A program made the translations under genes and the position numbers. From Atrina japonica (lineage: Eukaryota; Mollusca; Bivalvia; Pterioida; Pinnidae): a DNA stretch of 64,000 nt. Where the stretch lies: positions 113,501 through 177,500 of the forward strand of contig BROG01000990.1 in the NCBI GenBank assembly GCA_030159075.1. The letters are read 5' to 3'. Positions within the stretch are counted from its first letter, which is position 1. The number at the start of each line of letters is the position of its first letter. Under the pieces are notes generated by a model. That model was given only the letters and a program-made list of their open reading frames with translations, did not search any database and was not told the origin of the DNA. Shown one piece after another: positions 1 to 12,166 of this stretch.

Positions 1-835
1 AGTTATAATTTTTATTATAATTATAATTTTAATTTTTCATTAACATAACTTACAACATCTCTTGAATCATACGACCTATACTATATTAATATTCTGTTCG
101 TATGTTTAATGGGCTTATTGATTCCAAATTATGAACAATCTCAATGTTATTTGCAATTATTTTATTGTATACATTAAACTTGTAGAATTTCAAAATAATG
201 AAATATTCTCCTGCATTTAAACACATGTCTCATACAGCATGTGGATAAAAGGAGGGACTGTTAATCGGCCGATTCAGTCTTCGGCTTTTTGGAAGCTTTA
301 TGTTATCGAGAAATTTGTCAACAGATAAAATGTACCACTTCAAAAAAGGATATAGATGGCGTTTTTTCTCGCATATTTGTTTTGACAAATTTTTCCTCAA
401 CAGGCCGTATAAACGTCTATACATGTATTATGATGGAAATGCATATGCATTACTTATTTACATTGCAGTATTATTACAATAAATGATTTTAGATAATGCA
501 TATTTCTTGAATGCAAAAATGTTCCCTAAAATTAACACAAACGTAGGTTTTCTTTTTTATTTTGTCAGACTGAAAGAAAATGATACTAACTCCAAGTGCC
601 TATTTGTATCTTATGGGTGACACAATGATGAAAACTGTATTGTAGTAATAATTTTAAATAACCATTTAGTGATAACTCTTTTCTTGCGAATGTGAGTACA
701 AGTATATGACAAAAAATTGGGTGTTTTCATAGACATCTTCATCTTGGTCATAACGTCATATTATGTAATCAAAACGATTGTTCTTATTAAGAAAATAAGA
801 TGCTTAACTTTGTACGTGAATACTAAATAGAATAT
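1..835. other. No recognisable gene; AT-rich sequence
   Basis: I see no conserved coding exon here on either strand. Short open frames between 230 and 486 run antisense to each other and resemble no family I know. If gene 3 (minus strand) continues, its missing C-terminal exons should lie here or beyond the window edge, but no GGHY-type His box is visible. Confidence 0.4.
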
Positions 836-2185
836 AAAAAATCTCAGATACCAAAGTATAAATCAATAGAATGTCCAGCACATTGATAGAAATCCGGTAA
901 AAATGGACAAACATGGACCTCTGGAAATTAAGAGGTGGGGTCAGGTGCCATAAAGGAGTAAGCATACCCTGTCAACCGGTCACACCAGCCGTGAGTCAAC
1001 AGTCAAGTCCAATGAAATACGTGAGGAGTGTATCCTTGTCACAATTGAAACAGACATCTCAACAATCGCCAACGAAAAGGCAACTCAACATTTCACTTAG
1101 TGAAACAGAGTAATCGCAAACAAGACTATCATACCGACCGTAAAAGTTTCGGAACGTTGACATTTAACGCAGTTTTCGATATCCCTGTGTCAATAATTTG
1201 TCAGTGAGTCGTTTACCTCTGTATATTTTAAAAATCTTCATATGTTGTACACGCCCTGGCATATCGGATCATTTGTGAAATATAAACTCCATATGCGGGT
1301 GACTGAGGTATATTACTACTTAAATGTGGAAAATTTACGATGGGAAAGCCGAAATCGTCGCGGTGATATCTTAGTTGTAATTTCTGTTTTATTATTTAAA
1401 ATGTCTAAGTATCGTGTGTGCTTATAATCCGCTGGGATATACCCATTGACATATGTATGAAATTGTCATTATTAATTGACAAAACGTCGTTGATATATCT
1501 AAATGTCAAATTAAAGGACACCGCTAACTTTTTCTTCTTTTGATTCAGCTGTTTCTGAATGAAGTCTGCCTCGTATGATTAAAGGAACATGTCGGCCAAT
1601 AAAGGGACACAATTGGTTCCCATAGGAATGCCGACAGTTTGTTGAAAGACCACGTCCCAGAACATTACAAATATATTGTCTATTAGAAATTCCAGCATGT
1701 TTTTTATATCAACTTCAGTGTATTTATGTGTAGAATCAGAGTGGTGTTTGACGAAATAAGTATCCTGATAGTGAATCACTAGATATTTAAATTTTCGGGT
1801 ACCACCTTTAGTGAAAAATACAGTTGTCTATGATGCTAAAAATTCTTTCTTTTAATTTTTTATGTGTAATAGTTGTGTAAAGAGTAGAGAAGTCATAAGT
1901 TTTGATACTGTGAATTCGAGAAAAATTGTGTGCCTTCAAATTTTCTAAAAGCTGTTTAGAATTTTTAAGTATCCACATCTGATTTACACCGCCTCTGAAA
2001 TAAGCAACTGTACAGTATTGTTGACGTTTCTCCTTAACGGCTGTCAATATCTTGGTAAGGAGTAAAGATAAAGGTTTGGTAGAACATTTGCTGGATCCTG
2101 CTATGTATCTTTGCTGATATGGGGTTTTATGAAGTTTAGTTATCCAATATAAATGTGGTAGCTCGAAGTTAACCTTTACTTCCGG
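836..2185 (-). mobile_element. Penelope-like retroelement remnant (RT fragment plus 3' tail)
   Basis: Read on the minus strand, this carries the same reverse-transcriptase family as the better copy at 61.1-62.6 kb. It starts near 2185 with a conserved LPHLYWITKLHKTPY-like segment, continues with an RT fragment containing GIPMGTNCVPLLADMF (about 1579-1640), then a degenerate C-terminal part, and ends in the shared tail (836-1110). The tail is recognised by its terminal TTGGTATCTGAGATTTTT in this orientation. Frameshifts and deletions break the frame repeatedly and the YIDD region is damaged, so it is a dead copy. It lies between the last recognised exon of gene 3 and the window edge. Confidence 0.8.
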
Positions 2186-2418
2186 CCAGCTTACATGTTA
2201 AGTGGTATTTTCGACCACGTATCATTTGCCAATGTAATTTCGAAATACTGAATGATAATTTTGTTACTTTGATACTTAACATTTATTTTGACCAAAACTG
2301 AATTTGAATATTTTAATATTTTAAAAAACTCTAACTGATTATTATCAAATTGTAACGAAATACAGAGTAAACGTAAACCCAAACAGAAAACGGTTGTCAA
2401 AATTAATACGAAACTTAC

Positions 2419-2475
2419 TCTTTTGAATTCTACTGGTACACATATCGATGTATATCTCTGTGTATTGGTATCAAC
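2419..2475 (-). CDS. USP30-like: Gene 3 exon 9: segment after the first zinc-ribbon strand
   Basis: The exon is 57 nt, phase 0 at both ends, with a weak TTTACAAG acceptor and a strong GTAAGT donor. It encodes VDTNTQRYTSICVPVEFKR, matching gene 1 VETVLQSFTAVPVPMKGKEK. It is the last gene 3 exon I can recognise. Confidence 0.7.
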
Positions 2476-5400
2476 CTTGTAAAGTTAAACGATATAAAAG
2501 GAACATGATTAAAAAGAACAATATTTGAGCAAGGAAGATGAATAACAATGACTAACGACTGATGTAAATTGAAATTGCAAAATGACTTTATCATTGATAT
2601 TATATTTCTTAGAGATTATTTACTGTTATGTTGTGTCAACCTTTAAAACTAAAAGGTATCCGGAAGAAAAACGATCGATTAAGAAGAGTATAAACCCTTC
2701 AAAACCACAGATTTATAATCATAACTTATTACGTGTTCACAATGTCTAGAATATTTGAAGGTCTGTGTTAGCTCGCCTGTAAACATCTCAGATACAGACC
2801 ATTCCTTATATTCCTCTCCTACAAGCGTAAATAGATGTGATTATGTGAATTTATCAATATTAACTAATTATAATACATTTGTCTGTTCAAATTAGTATCA
2901 ACATCCATATAATGTACATACAGGACATCACGTTTTGATTAATGAATAAATATTTATTCTAAAGAATTGAATTTCGCTAAGATAAATCAATACCATTGAA
3001 AACAGTTTTTACGAACTGACAAATCGATTAAGTAATGTCTTCAGTTCTGAACTAATCTCATTTTGTTCCTCTACACTGAAAGACGTAAATTAGTCTATTT
3101 TTGTTAATTATCTTTAAAAATCAACTTACACAGTTAACAGCACATAAAAATAACACTAATTATTTAATTCAAGTATTTACCCTCCAAACATTTTACTCCA
3201 GCAACTAAACCTCTCAATTACATAGTTGTGTTATCTTGATTTTGAACAATCATTATATAATATATTAAACTGATCGTAATATGTAAATAATATAGTCAGA
3301 TCAAAGTTCTCTTCTGTATAAAGATAAATTAAATTGAAGCTTACCTCGGCCATGATTCTCCTTAAAAAAAAAAAAAAAAAAAAAAAAAATAAAATATATA
3401 TATATATATATATATATGGACAATATGTAAAGATGATATAACACCAACAAGACTATATACATGGATCAAGCAATCTTCATATGTTCCCTTGAAATGTAAT
3501 AATTCAACCCGAGTGTTGCATCATGATTCTAAAGCTAAGATAGTCATTTTTTTCACAGTGGTTACTCTTAGACGGATTTCGGCTATACTTTTAGATATAT
3601 TATTTGGCTTTGTATGATAACACTTTATCTTTGGAAAAACACATACTTTTCAAAATGGAGCTCAACTGATGAAGTCTAATTGACAGAAACGATATCGTCT
3701 TGAGCATTATAACTTTGGTATTATGTTTATAATATTTTTAACCACTAGGTTGTTGCCACTGCTGGTGGACCGCTTGAGTCCCCAAGGGTATTCATAAATC
3801 TAGTACCTGGTATTTCGGTACCTCTGTTCATCTTATACTGAAGATGAACTTTTAAAAACCATTTAAATTCGAAAATTTTCTAAAGCTAAGAGTCATTTTA
3901 TCACAGTGGTTACTCTAAGACGGATTTCAGCTATATTTTATGATATATTATTTGGCTTTGTATGATAACACTTTATCTTTGGAAAAAACACATACTTTTC
4001 AAATTGAAGCTCAACTGATGAAGTCTAATTGACAGAAACGATATCGTCTTGAGCATTATAACTTTGGTATTATGTTTATAATATTTGTAAAACTTGAGGT
4101 TCTGCCGAATGTTTCACAACTTTTTTTGCAATCCCGAGGGTAGAATTACCTGATATTCCAGGGGGACGTATTATTTTTTTCGCTAATGCCTTTATTGATT
4201 AAAATACGTAAAAATAAAAATACAGAAATATATGCAAATAATTTTTATGATTTCGTTCGTCTTGGTTTTGAGATGATTAAATATGTCAGATTTGAATTCC
4301 ATGTGAAAAATAAGTGAATTATTTCTCTTTGATTTCTAGATCACCATTTTGTGGTATGGTATTTCTGTCACATGATATTATAAAAAGGGCTAACGAAATA
4401 TGGAAGGAATGGCTCACATGATATTAAAGATAGAGTTTGCTTTCATAGGTTTCTCTGATAAGAAAATCCTATCTTTTATGCACCTGTATGTGGGTAATAA
4501 GCTATCTTAAGAATCAATATTGTCTTGGTTTACACAAAGTCATTAGAAAATTAACATAACAATTACTTACTTCGTCTGATATTTCACTAGTGAGTGTGTT
4601 ATATAGTTCATACGTGTCTTGTTGTTTCCCATACTCAAATTGTGAGTAACTGAAATTAAGAGAATATACAAAAGCTGTATAAATGGTCGGGGAAAAGTTA
4701 TGAAAAAATACTTTGACTAAGACGAAGAGTTTTTCACATACAACATAAATCAGGTGTATTTAGTAATGGACAGTTAATACTAGATTCAACATTTAATTAT
4801 ACGCGTGGTTTAAGGAAAATACAATGTCGATACATATAAGAAGTGTAGTACTGTACATATCATCGCAAAACGTCATTATTCTTACTTTTTTTTTATCAAT
4901 TCTAACAAATGATGCAGCAATTGTCGCAATCTTGGAGTGTTTCCATTTTCATGTTGCATGCATTCTAATACGTTCTGTAGTGAATACGTGAAAGTGGGTT
5001 TTTGTTGCTGAAGCATTAAGAAATAATGAAATATGTATACGTGTTTATAAATGTAAAATACATAAGTATACTCCCTACATACAAACAGTTGTATATCATA
5101 AATATAAACAGCTGTACGCCATAGATAAAAACTGCTGAACACCATATATATAAACAGTTGTACGTCATATATATAAACGTTGTACACCATACATAAAAAA
5201 CAGTTGTACACCATACATAAAAACAGTTGTACACCATACATATCTATAAAAAGACCTCCCTTAAAAAATTTGGTGTCCCTAAGGGGGTCTTAATATACAA
5301 GATTCACTATGTTAAAACCCGATCCAGTTTCATAAAACACCAGAACAATCTAAAATATTAAAACCCGATACAGTCACATAAAACATCAGAACGATCTAAA

Positions 5401-8400
5401 ATATTAAAACCCAACTGGGTTACATAAAACACCAGAACAATGTAAAATATTACCACCCCTACACAGTTACATAAAACATCAGAACAATCTAAAATATTAA
5501 AACCCAACTGGGTTACATAAAACACCAGAACAATGTAAAATATTACCACCCCTACACAGTTACATAAAACATCAGAACAATCTAAAATATTAAAACCCGA
5601 CCGGGTTACAGAAAAGACCAGATCAGTCTAAATATTACAAGCCAGCCGGTTATATAAAGCATCAGAACAATATAAAATATTAAAACCCGACCTGTTACAT
5701 CAAACGCCAGAACAATCTAAAATATATCCACCCGACCTGTTACATAAACACCGGAACAATCTAAAATATTACCACCCGACCGGTTACATAAAACGCCTAA
5801 ACAATCTAAAATATCCAAACCCGACCCGGTTATATAAGACACCAGAATAATAGAAAATATTACAACCCCACCGGTTAATTAAACATCAGAAAAATCTAAA
5901 ATATTCACACCCGACCCGGTTATACAAGATACCAGAACAATCTAAAATATTACCACCCGACCGGTTACAGAAAACGCCAGAACAATATAACATATTACCA
6001 CCCGACAGGTTACAGAAAACGCCAGAACAATATAAAATATTACCACCCGACCGGATACAGAAAACACCAGAACAATCTAAAATATTACCACCCGACCGTT
6101 TACATAAAACGCTTAAACAATCTAAAATATTCAAACCCGACCTGTTACATAAAACACCAGAACAATATAAAATATTACCACTCGACCGGTTACAGAAAAC
6201 GCCAGAACAATATAAAATATTACCACCCGACCGGATACAGAAAACACCAGAACAATCTAAAATATTACCACCCGACCGGTTACATAAAACGCCAGAACAA
6301 TATAAAATATTACCACCCGACCGGTTACATAAAACACCAGAACAATCTAAAATATTACCACCCGACCGGTTACAAAAAACGCCTAAACAATCTAAAATAT
6401 CCAAACCCGACCCGGTTATATAAGACACCAGAATAATAGAAAATATTACAACCCCACCGGTTAATTAAACACCAGAAAAATCTAAAATATTCACACCCGA
6501 CCCGGTTATACAAGATACCAGAATAATCTAAAATATTAAAATCCGACCGGTTACATAAATCACCATAACAATCTAAAATGTTAAAGCCCGAATTTCCAAC
6601 TTTTTTTCTCGTATTGCCAACTTTAAAGTTGACTTTTCGAACTTTTTTCTTTGTTTTTCCAACTTTTTTCTTGGAATTTCCAACCTTGTTTCTTGGCTTT
6701 CCCAACTTTTTTCTCGTTTTGCCATCTTTAAAGTTGGCTTTTCCAACTTTTTTCTTGGAATTTCAAACTTTTTTCTTGACTTTTCCAACTTTTTTTCTCG
6801 TTTTCCCAATTTAAAGTCGGGTTTTCTAACTATTTTTTGGATTTTCCAACTTTTTACTTGGATTTTCCAACTTTATTCTTGGAATTTCTAACTTTAAAGT
6901 TGACTTTTCCATCTTTTTTCATGGCTTTTCTGACTTTTTCGGACTTGTCAAGATAAATATAAATATGTCTTACATTTATAAACAGGCATTTGAACAGTAT
7001 GTATTGAATAAATGTTTACCTCTATAACGTAGTTTTCAATTTTAAGATTCCGTGTAAAATATCACGAAACGGTACAATTATTGATTAGCAATCAGGCGAT
7101 TCCTCGGTAAAATGGTGGCTTTAAAAGGGAAATGATGATACATCTACAGCAAATCTACCCTGAGAGGCTATGGTAGTGACCTATATTACCAGAAATTGTG
7201 CATATATTTGGTAAAATGTAGCATTGATACAAATAAAATAAACATTTGAACATAATGAATTATTTTAAACCATAGTTTGATACATGGATGCATTTTAAGT
7301 TTCTTTTCGGTATGATAACTTCAGGGGACGACTTATTTGGGACAACATTATAAATGTTGAGTCAGATTATTTGTTTTCAGTACGTTAGAAGACATAATAT
7401 TTATTTTAATCTTTTCAGGACAGAGTTTTTTCAGTTTCTTTGCCTTTGTGATCAAGATTAAAGTATTACCTATTGGCAGATCTAGACATGTTCAAAGAAC
7501 TAACATAAACTTATATTAACTCAAAACTCGGTTACTGCGCATTAGATTATTTAACACGTATGTGTTAATGGTTTTTAGCTCCCAGAAATGGCACTAAGCC
7601 TCCAGCTGCTACTTTGTCACATTGATTATACAATTCAAAAGAAGATATGTCAGCAAACATAATGCATATGAAATAAATGTTAGGGGGTATTCTCCCCAGA
7701 ATCGTTTTATAATGATTTTACAAGGCATAAAAAGTTTATTTTTGACTTGCAGACACTAAATCGTGGCATCTTTATCCTTAAAAAATATCCCATTGTCAAA
7801 CTAGTTAATTCTGAAAAGAAAGAGAAATTCAGAAGACATAAGCTGAATGTTCCATTGTTTCTTTATGTAATGCATACAGATACATATTGTTTGTGATAGG
7901 AATGCCTAACTGGTACAAAGCTAGAAAAGCCAAGAATAAAGTTGGAAATTCCAAGAAAAAAGTTGGAAAAGTAAACTTATATGTTGGAAAAACGAGAAAT
8001 GAAAAAATAAGGTGGCCCTAATACGCTTTATATACAAATCTAATGAACGTGATTTTACGAAACTTTTTGTGAGACTGATACACTGCTATATGCCGTCGTC
8101 AAATATGTGTTTATTGGACCCGAAAGATAACAGAACCCTGCAGACTACGAGGTTCACAGATGGTATTGCAGGGCTTTGTATATTATTATATATATTTTTT
8201 TTTTTACTACATTATATCATTATTTTTTGTTTGATTCATACAATTTTATTTAAATTATTTAAACTTTGTCATACAAGCAAACAGACATATTTTGTATACT
8301 TGTACTTACGATTTTCTCGCCAATTTGTTTTTTCAGTCTTCTTGTGAGGCCTGGTGTCCAACACAAACACTAAAATGCAATATCAATTAAGAAGTTTTTC

Positions 8401-11400
8401 ATGCGTTCAAGTTATTGCTGTAAAATCCAAAAAATACTTGAAATAAATAGTGGTCTATAAAAGCACAAACTAATTATATTCGCTTTGTTGATTTTACAAT
8501 GCACCTAGCAGTTTTGCGGTGACGATGTTGCAACGACTGAGATAAACCGACTACAATGCAGTGTAAAACCAGTCTGTATGTTAAGGGAAACCAGGCTATA
8601 GTGCGAGGTGTATTAGTTTAGAGCGCAATATCAAAATAACATCATCTGCCATTAATTGAAAACCATGCTAAGAGCCGTACACTGAACTCTCGTCATTCAA
8701 GTGAATGTGTTTCCTGTACCATATCTATAAAAAAAATCTGTATAAAAGTATAAAACTTTATAATTATAGAATGCTACTACATTTGTACATGTTTGGTATA
8801 TCTTTTTGTAATATATTATCACACGGATAATAAATATCAAATATTCACACATAGAAAACAATACATACTTGTAGCAGAGCATTTAGATAGCAGGTATTGT
8901 TAAGGTTTGGTAGTCCCTGAAAATAGATGTAAAGAAACAAAAGGATCAAATGTTAAATTTTATTTGCATGTACACTATACGCGTCATCAGATATTATTAG
9001 AGTTAATAATAACAATATACAAAGTAATAATATAATACCTTCGGGACATCTAGGCTAAGTGATGATTCTGTTTTTACCATCATCTACAAACAGTACAAAA
9101 ATGAAGTAAAATTGATTAGATTTACTGACAATTTGAAGTCTACTTTTGGCTATCTATATACTTGTCGGGTAGTAATTCTCTATAAATGTTAGGTAGCAAG
9201 AGTAATGAATGTGAAGTTTTAAATATCCTTTGGTACTTCGTTAAACTTTAAACCATTACCCATGTATCTCTGCTGGTAGACAAGTTATCCCCCAGGATAG
9301 TTGTCGAGTAGTAATCCTTTATGACTGTTGGACAAAAGGAGTAATGGACATGGCGTTTCGAATATTCATCGATACCGCTTCATTATACTTCTCAAGGTAA
9401 TGTTGGCTACAGTGGATGCGTAGTAACATGAAAGGTTTCTGTCAAAAAGTAGTTCCGGTGGTGGGCGAGACTGACTCACATAATTAAGTTTATTGTGTTT
9501 CTCACTCAACTTTTCTGCAACTGAAAGTGCTTGAACTGCCAAAATTAATTACCATCATATATTGTTTGTTTTGGATAATAAGATTGTCAAGATATGGGAG
9601 TTTTAAAATATGACCGAGCTTTACAATAATGCGCTGAATATTGGTATTCGTATTGAGGCCGTTTTAATATCTTATTTGTCGTATTGTAATGGATTTGATG
9701 TTAAGAATATCCACGGACAACTTTCCATTATATTCAGAGCAGCATTTGCTTACTATCCGTGATTTTTATCGCCAATGTCAGCTATATTGATATAATTAAG
9801 GGGGACAAGGAAAACCAATTGTGCTATAGTTATGCTACACTGTTAACATTATTTTTGCATAACAATAAAGCAATAAATAAAATAAGAATTCATCTTACAG
9901 GTCGACTGAACCAACACTCACGTTTTTAGGCCTCTGAACATCAATTTTTTCGTTCTCATTTGACTGTAAATAAGAGTTATAAAAGTAAAAATAGTTTTGA
10001 ATTTCAAAAGTGCACAAGTACAATGTATAAACATATAGTATGTATTGTATTTTTGGATACTATGACTCATCAATATCATTTTGAGAAGTTGTTTGAATAG
10101 CACTGCCAGATAAAAAAAAAATTATTTTCGTATTCTTAAAACTGATAACAATCACTGAAATTTACATCTCCGAAAAATAATGATAAACTCACGCAGTGTG
10201 TAATAGAGATCTTGGAAATATTCCTCTCAAATTCATGTGTTTGATCATAATCATCATTATCATCGAACGTTTTCACTGCGGTGAAATCTGCTTTCCCTTT
10301 CTGAAAATCAAAATTCAAAAAATTAGACCTGGTTTTATTTAACTGAGTCTCTCCATGTCCCTCCAAAGATTATCCTGTTTTAACCTTGTCTGGTTATATG
10401 GGGCCTTTTGCCTGTTGAATGTTTTCAGTCATTTATATCAGTGTTTTTATCTACCAATGAAAAACAGTGTCATATAATTTTCGATAGGGTTGTACTCAAT
10501 GATAATGGTTATCTAGAAAGAATATTACGTAAATACAGAGTAAATACTATCCAGACGTAGTTCTGCACTGGAAGTAACAGTCCCATAGATCAAAGGGTAT
10601 CGACTTACAGAATGGATAATACCACTATATTGTCATAAGTACTTTGGTCTCTGAAATTTTATATCATACTCATTTTATTTATTCTTAAGCTTCATACATT
10701 TGTGTCATTTTAGTAATTTTATCATCTGCTTATACATTACTTTATTATATACCTATCAATATTCCGAGTTTTAATACTATTGATTTCACAGTGTGATCTG
10801 ACTTTCCGGATCACTACACTGAAATTTTCTGAATCCATGTCACCCCTCTCTGAAACTGATGACGTACTCAACAAATCAGGACTACTTTCCCGATGGTAAC
10901 AATATTGGAAGTTACCATGACCAATGAAAAAAACTCCACATTTGTACAGTTGATATTTTCGTACGCGACATACTCCTCCCATAGCAACAGTGTCGGAAGT
11001 TACTAAGCTCAATGTAAACAAATCCGTATTTTATCGTGTTGTAAATGTGAAAATCAATACCGACACATCCGTATCTAAATGATTAATATATTATGAATGG
11101 GTATATAATAAATCCATCATTATGGCAGTAACTTGATCCGGCTCTTAAGATTTATCACTGCAAGATTTATAATGTATTTTGTCGTATGTCTGTACTAAAT
11201 CTAACTACATTTGTATATGCGATACTGACACGCCCCCATGCATTAAATGTTCTCGTAATGCACCACTTGTTCGTTTTATATAGCGATCAATGAATAGATA
11301 ATAGAATTTCGAATGTCATTTGTTTCCGGTACATTTTATCGTCTGCTCTTTCGGTGTCATCCCAAATCATGAAACTGAACATCGTGAAAGGATTTTTAAT

Positions 11401-12166
11401 TCTTTGTCGGCCAGAATATTGGAATTAGAAAGTAGATCCATGTTGTATCTTGTTATGTGTTATAATTTGTAAAAATGATAAAAAGTTTATAAAATGACCA
11501 TTTTGATATCATACTCCTTCTCAGTTTAAAGTTAGAAATGCAAAACTGGTAACACCTTAGAAACAGCTGAGTTAGAGATACAGAATTTGTAACACCTTAG
11601 AAACAGCTGAGTTAGAGATACAGAATTTGTAACACCGTAGAAACAGCAGAGATAGAAATGCAAAATTTGTAACACCTTAGAAACAGCTGAGTTAGAGATA
11701 CAGAATTTGTAACACCGTAGAAACAGCAGAGATAGAAATGCAAAATTTGTAACACCTTAGAAACAACTGAGTTAGAGATGCAAAACTTGTAACACCTTAG
11801 AAACAGCTGAGTTAGAAACACCAAATTTGTAACACCTTAGAAACAGCTATGTTGAATGTTAATATTTAATACACAAGATGTGTGAGTATGTTAACAGATT
11901 GAGGTAAGAAATACAACTGACCAATTTACAGCCAAAAGCTTTTCAACTTTCGCTTTCGATTTGACATTGTTAATTTCAGATTGCCGTTTGATTAATATCA
12001 AATGCAGTATTTGTCCAGTTACTGTAAATTACAAAGTTGTGTAATATAAATACATTGGAACAAAATAACATACCTTGTCATAAATGTAGCAAGAGACACA
12101 GCACAAAATGAAGATGATAATTATCACTACGGAAGAAAATGTTATAGCGAGTATTATATCTGACAT
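2419..12166 (-). CDS. USP30-like: Gene 3: USP30-like membrane-anchored ubiquitin-specific protease, C-terminus not found
   Basis: Joined exons: 12166-12074, 10300-10193, 8916-8869, 8369-8310, 5007-4886, 4649-4571, 3360-3345 (tentative), 2818-2733, 2475-2419. Together they give 669 nt, 223 codons with no stop, and every phase agrees. The product should be a thiol deubiquitinase that removes ubiquitin from membrane-associated substrates. Exon 1 encodes a hydrophobic anchor (about residues 4-27). The Cys box reads GLPNLNNTCYLNALLQ; Asn at Cys-5 (oxyanion-hole position) is kept, but the usual Gly at Cys-3 is Asn. The QQD box reads YGKQQDTYELYNTL. Later exons match genes 1 and 2 position by position. 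The LPPVL-type exon, the His box and the stop codon are not seen: they lie off-window or were lost where the PLE remnant sits (836-2185). The gene is head-to-head with gene 1. Family membership is well supported; whether it is functional is unknown. Confidence 0.82.
2733..2818 (-). CDS. USP30-like: Gene 3 exon 8: first zinc-ribbon segment
   Basis: The exon is 86 nt, entering with two bases of a split Gly codon and leaving in phase 0, with a TTGTAG acceptor and a weak GTAATA donor. It encodes SEMFTGELTQTFKYSRHCEH, aligned with gene 1 SKLMTGICISIYEYEKCHH. Only one Cys of the usual CxxC pair is present. Confidence 0.8.
3345..3360 (-). CDS. USP30-like: Gene 3 tentative 16-nt microexon
   Basis: Sixteen bases lie between a very long poly-T tract ending in AAG and a good GTAAGC donor. 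They enter in phase 0 and leave in phase 1, exactly what is needed to join exon 6 to the next exon; gene 1 has a 28-nt exon at this place. The fit of phase and position is the evidence, since the five residues (ENHGR) are too few to align. Confidence 0.45.
3528..3737 (+). repeat. Dispersed repeat family R1, copy 1
   Basis: A roughly 210-bp unit running from TCTAAAGCTAAG through CTTAGACGGATTT and GAGCTCAACTGATGAAGT to ATTATGTTTATAATATT. Further copies occur at 3879, 15011, 23216 and, inverted, 16391. It has no coding capacity and is probably a short non-autonomous element. Confidence 0.8.
3879..4086 (+). repeat. Dispersed repeat family R1, copy 2
   Basis: Same unit and orientation as the copy 140 bp upstream. 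The two are separated by a segment (about 3750-3878) with CCTGGTATTTCGGTACC, which also occurs next to R1 sequence at 15600-15720 and 16560-16660 and alone at 50740-50820. That suggests a longer original element of about 400 bp. Confidence 0.8.
4571..4649 (-). CDS. USP30-like: Gene 3 exon 6: USP QQD box
   Basis: The exon is 79 nt. Its first base completes a split Asn codon, then it encodes YSQFEYGKQQDTYELYNTL, the Gln-Gln-Asp box that follows the Cys box in USPs. The acceptor is AATTTCAG and the donor GTAAGT. It leaves in phase 0, as in gene 1. Confidence 0.9.
4886..5007 (-). CDS. USP30-like: Gene 3 exon 5: helical segment before the QQD box
   Basis: The exon is 122 nt, entering in phase 0 and leaving after two codon bases, between a GCTTCAG acceptor and a GTAAGA donor. 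It encodes a leucine-rich helical stretch (NVLECMQH, RLRQLLHHLLELIK), aligned with exons of 125 nt in genes 1 and 2 that share this exit phase. Confidence 0.85.
5086..5245. repeat. Short tandem repeat of about 22 nt
   Basis: Seven or so copies of a CAGTTGTACACCATACATAA-like unit of 21-24 nt, starting 79 bp upstream of gene 3 exon 5 in the transcribed direction. Confidence 0.75.
5283..6590. repeat. 45-nt minisatellite array in a gene 3 intron
   Basis: About 28 imperfect copies of a 45-nt unit containing ACCAGAACAATCTAAAATAT and CACCCGACCGGTTACAT. Because 45 is divisible by three, a 180-residue repetitive frame stays open on the minus strand by chance. The array lies in the intron between gene 3 exons 4 and 5. 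Confidence 0.9.
6590..6935. repeat. Simple repeat of TTCCAACTTTTTTCTTGG type
   Basis: About fifteen degenerate units of roughly 21-24 nt built on CCAACTTTTTTCTTGGAATT. An inverted remnant with the same motif occurs at 7930-7990. It directly abuts the 45-nt array. The open frames on both strands are by-products. Confidence 0.8.
6936..8309. other. Gene 3 intron sequence, nothing recognised
   Basis: Apart from the inverted fragment of the preceding simple repeat near 7930-7990, I see no exon, known element or tandem repeat in this part of the intron between gene 3 exons 4 and 5. Confidence 0.4.
8310..8369 (-). CDS. USP30-like: Gene 3 exon 4: segment after the Cys box
   Basis: The exon is 60 nt, phase 0, between a TTTTAG acceptor and a GTAAGT donor. 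It encodes CLCWTPGLTRRLKK and onward, aligning with the W-T containing exons of gene 1 (SLFWTS) and gene 2 (CFHWTP). Confidence 0.8.
8869..8916 (-). CDS. USP30-like: Gene 3 exon 3: USP Cys box
   Basis: This 48-nt exon, phase 0 at both ends, lies between a TTTTCAG acceptor and a GTATGT donor. It encodes GLPNLNNTCYLNALLQ, the catalytic-cysteine box of family C19. Size and borders are identical to the Cys-box exons of genes 1 and 2. Confidence 0.92.
8917..10192. other. Gene 3 intron, nothing recognised
   Basis: This intron between the linker exon and the Cys-box exon shows no convincing exon, tandem repeat or known element. A pair of similar segments near 9165-9250 and 9300-9385 (each TAGTAATCCT/TCTCT...ATGTTAGG/ACTGTTGG...AGTAATG) suggests one old local duplication. 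Confidence 0.35.
10193..10300 (-). CDS. USP30-like: Gene 3 exon 2: acidic and polar linker
   Basis: The exon is 108 nt (36 codons), phase 0 at both ends, between a TTTTCAG acceptor and a GTGAGT donor. It encodes a polar stretch with an acidic run (DDNDDYD). It joins the membrane anchor to the Cys box, the same place as the basic linker exon of gene 1, but the sequence is not alignable. Confidence 0.65.
10301..12073. other. Gene 3 intron 1
   Basis: No exon could be placed here with matching splice sites and phase. A 94-codon open frame at 10737-11021 has no phase-compatible splice junction. The main content is the 40-nt repeat array at 11540-11850. Confidence 0.35.
11540..11850. repeat. 40-nt minisatellite
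   Basis: Eight near-identical units of 40 nt beginning AACACCTTAGAAACAGCTGA, in intron 1 of gene 3. The open frame across it is a repeat artefact. Confidence 0.9.
12074..12166 (-). CDS. USP30-like: Gene 3 exon 1: start codon and transmembrane anchor
   Basis: ATG at 12166-12164 opens 31 codons that are strongly hydrophobic (about residues 4-27, with many Ile and Val), followed by a short YIYDK end. The exon closes at a GTATGT donor in phase 0, exactly as exon 1 of genes 1 and 2 does. This is the expected N-terminal signal anchor of a USP30-type enzyme. Confidence 0.75.

Noticed and set aside
2196..2256. Minus-strand candidate exon (YFEITLANDTWSKIPLN) downstream of gene 3 exon 9
   Set aside because: Splice-like borders exist (ATTCAG, GTAAGC), but the peptide does not align with the MTD(I/V)E exon expected there in genes 1 and 2.
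3006..3085. Minus-strand candidate exon (EEQNEISSELKTLLNRF) in gene 3
   Set aside because: It has a TTTCAG acceptor, but phase 0 entry meets a stop at once; the 16-nt microexon and the 86-nt exon explain the junction better.
5886..6428. A 180-codon minus-strand open frame encoding a Cys-rich repeat protein
   Set aside because: The frame is kept open only because the 45-nt tandem unit is divisible by three; there is no start context, splice context or family resemblance.
10737..11021. 94-codon minus-strand frame as an additional gene 3 linker exon
   Set aside because: No acceptor/donor pair fits the phase-0 requirement between exons 1 and 2; the only good acceptor leads to a stop in the needed frame.
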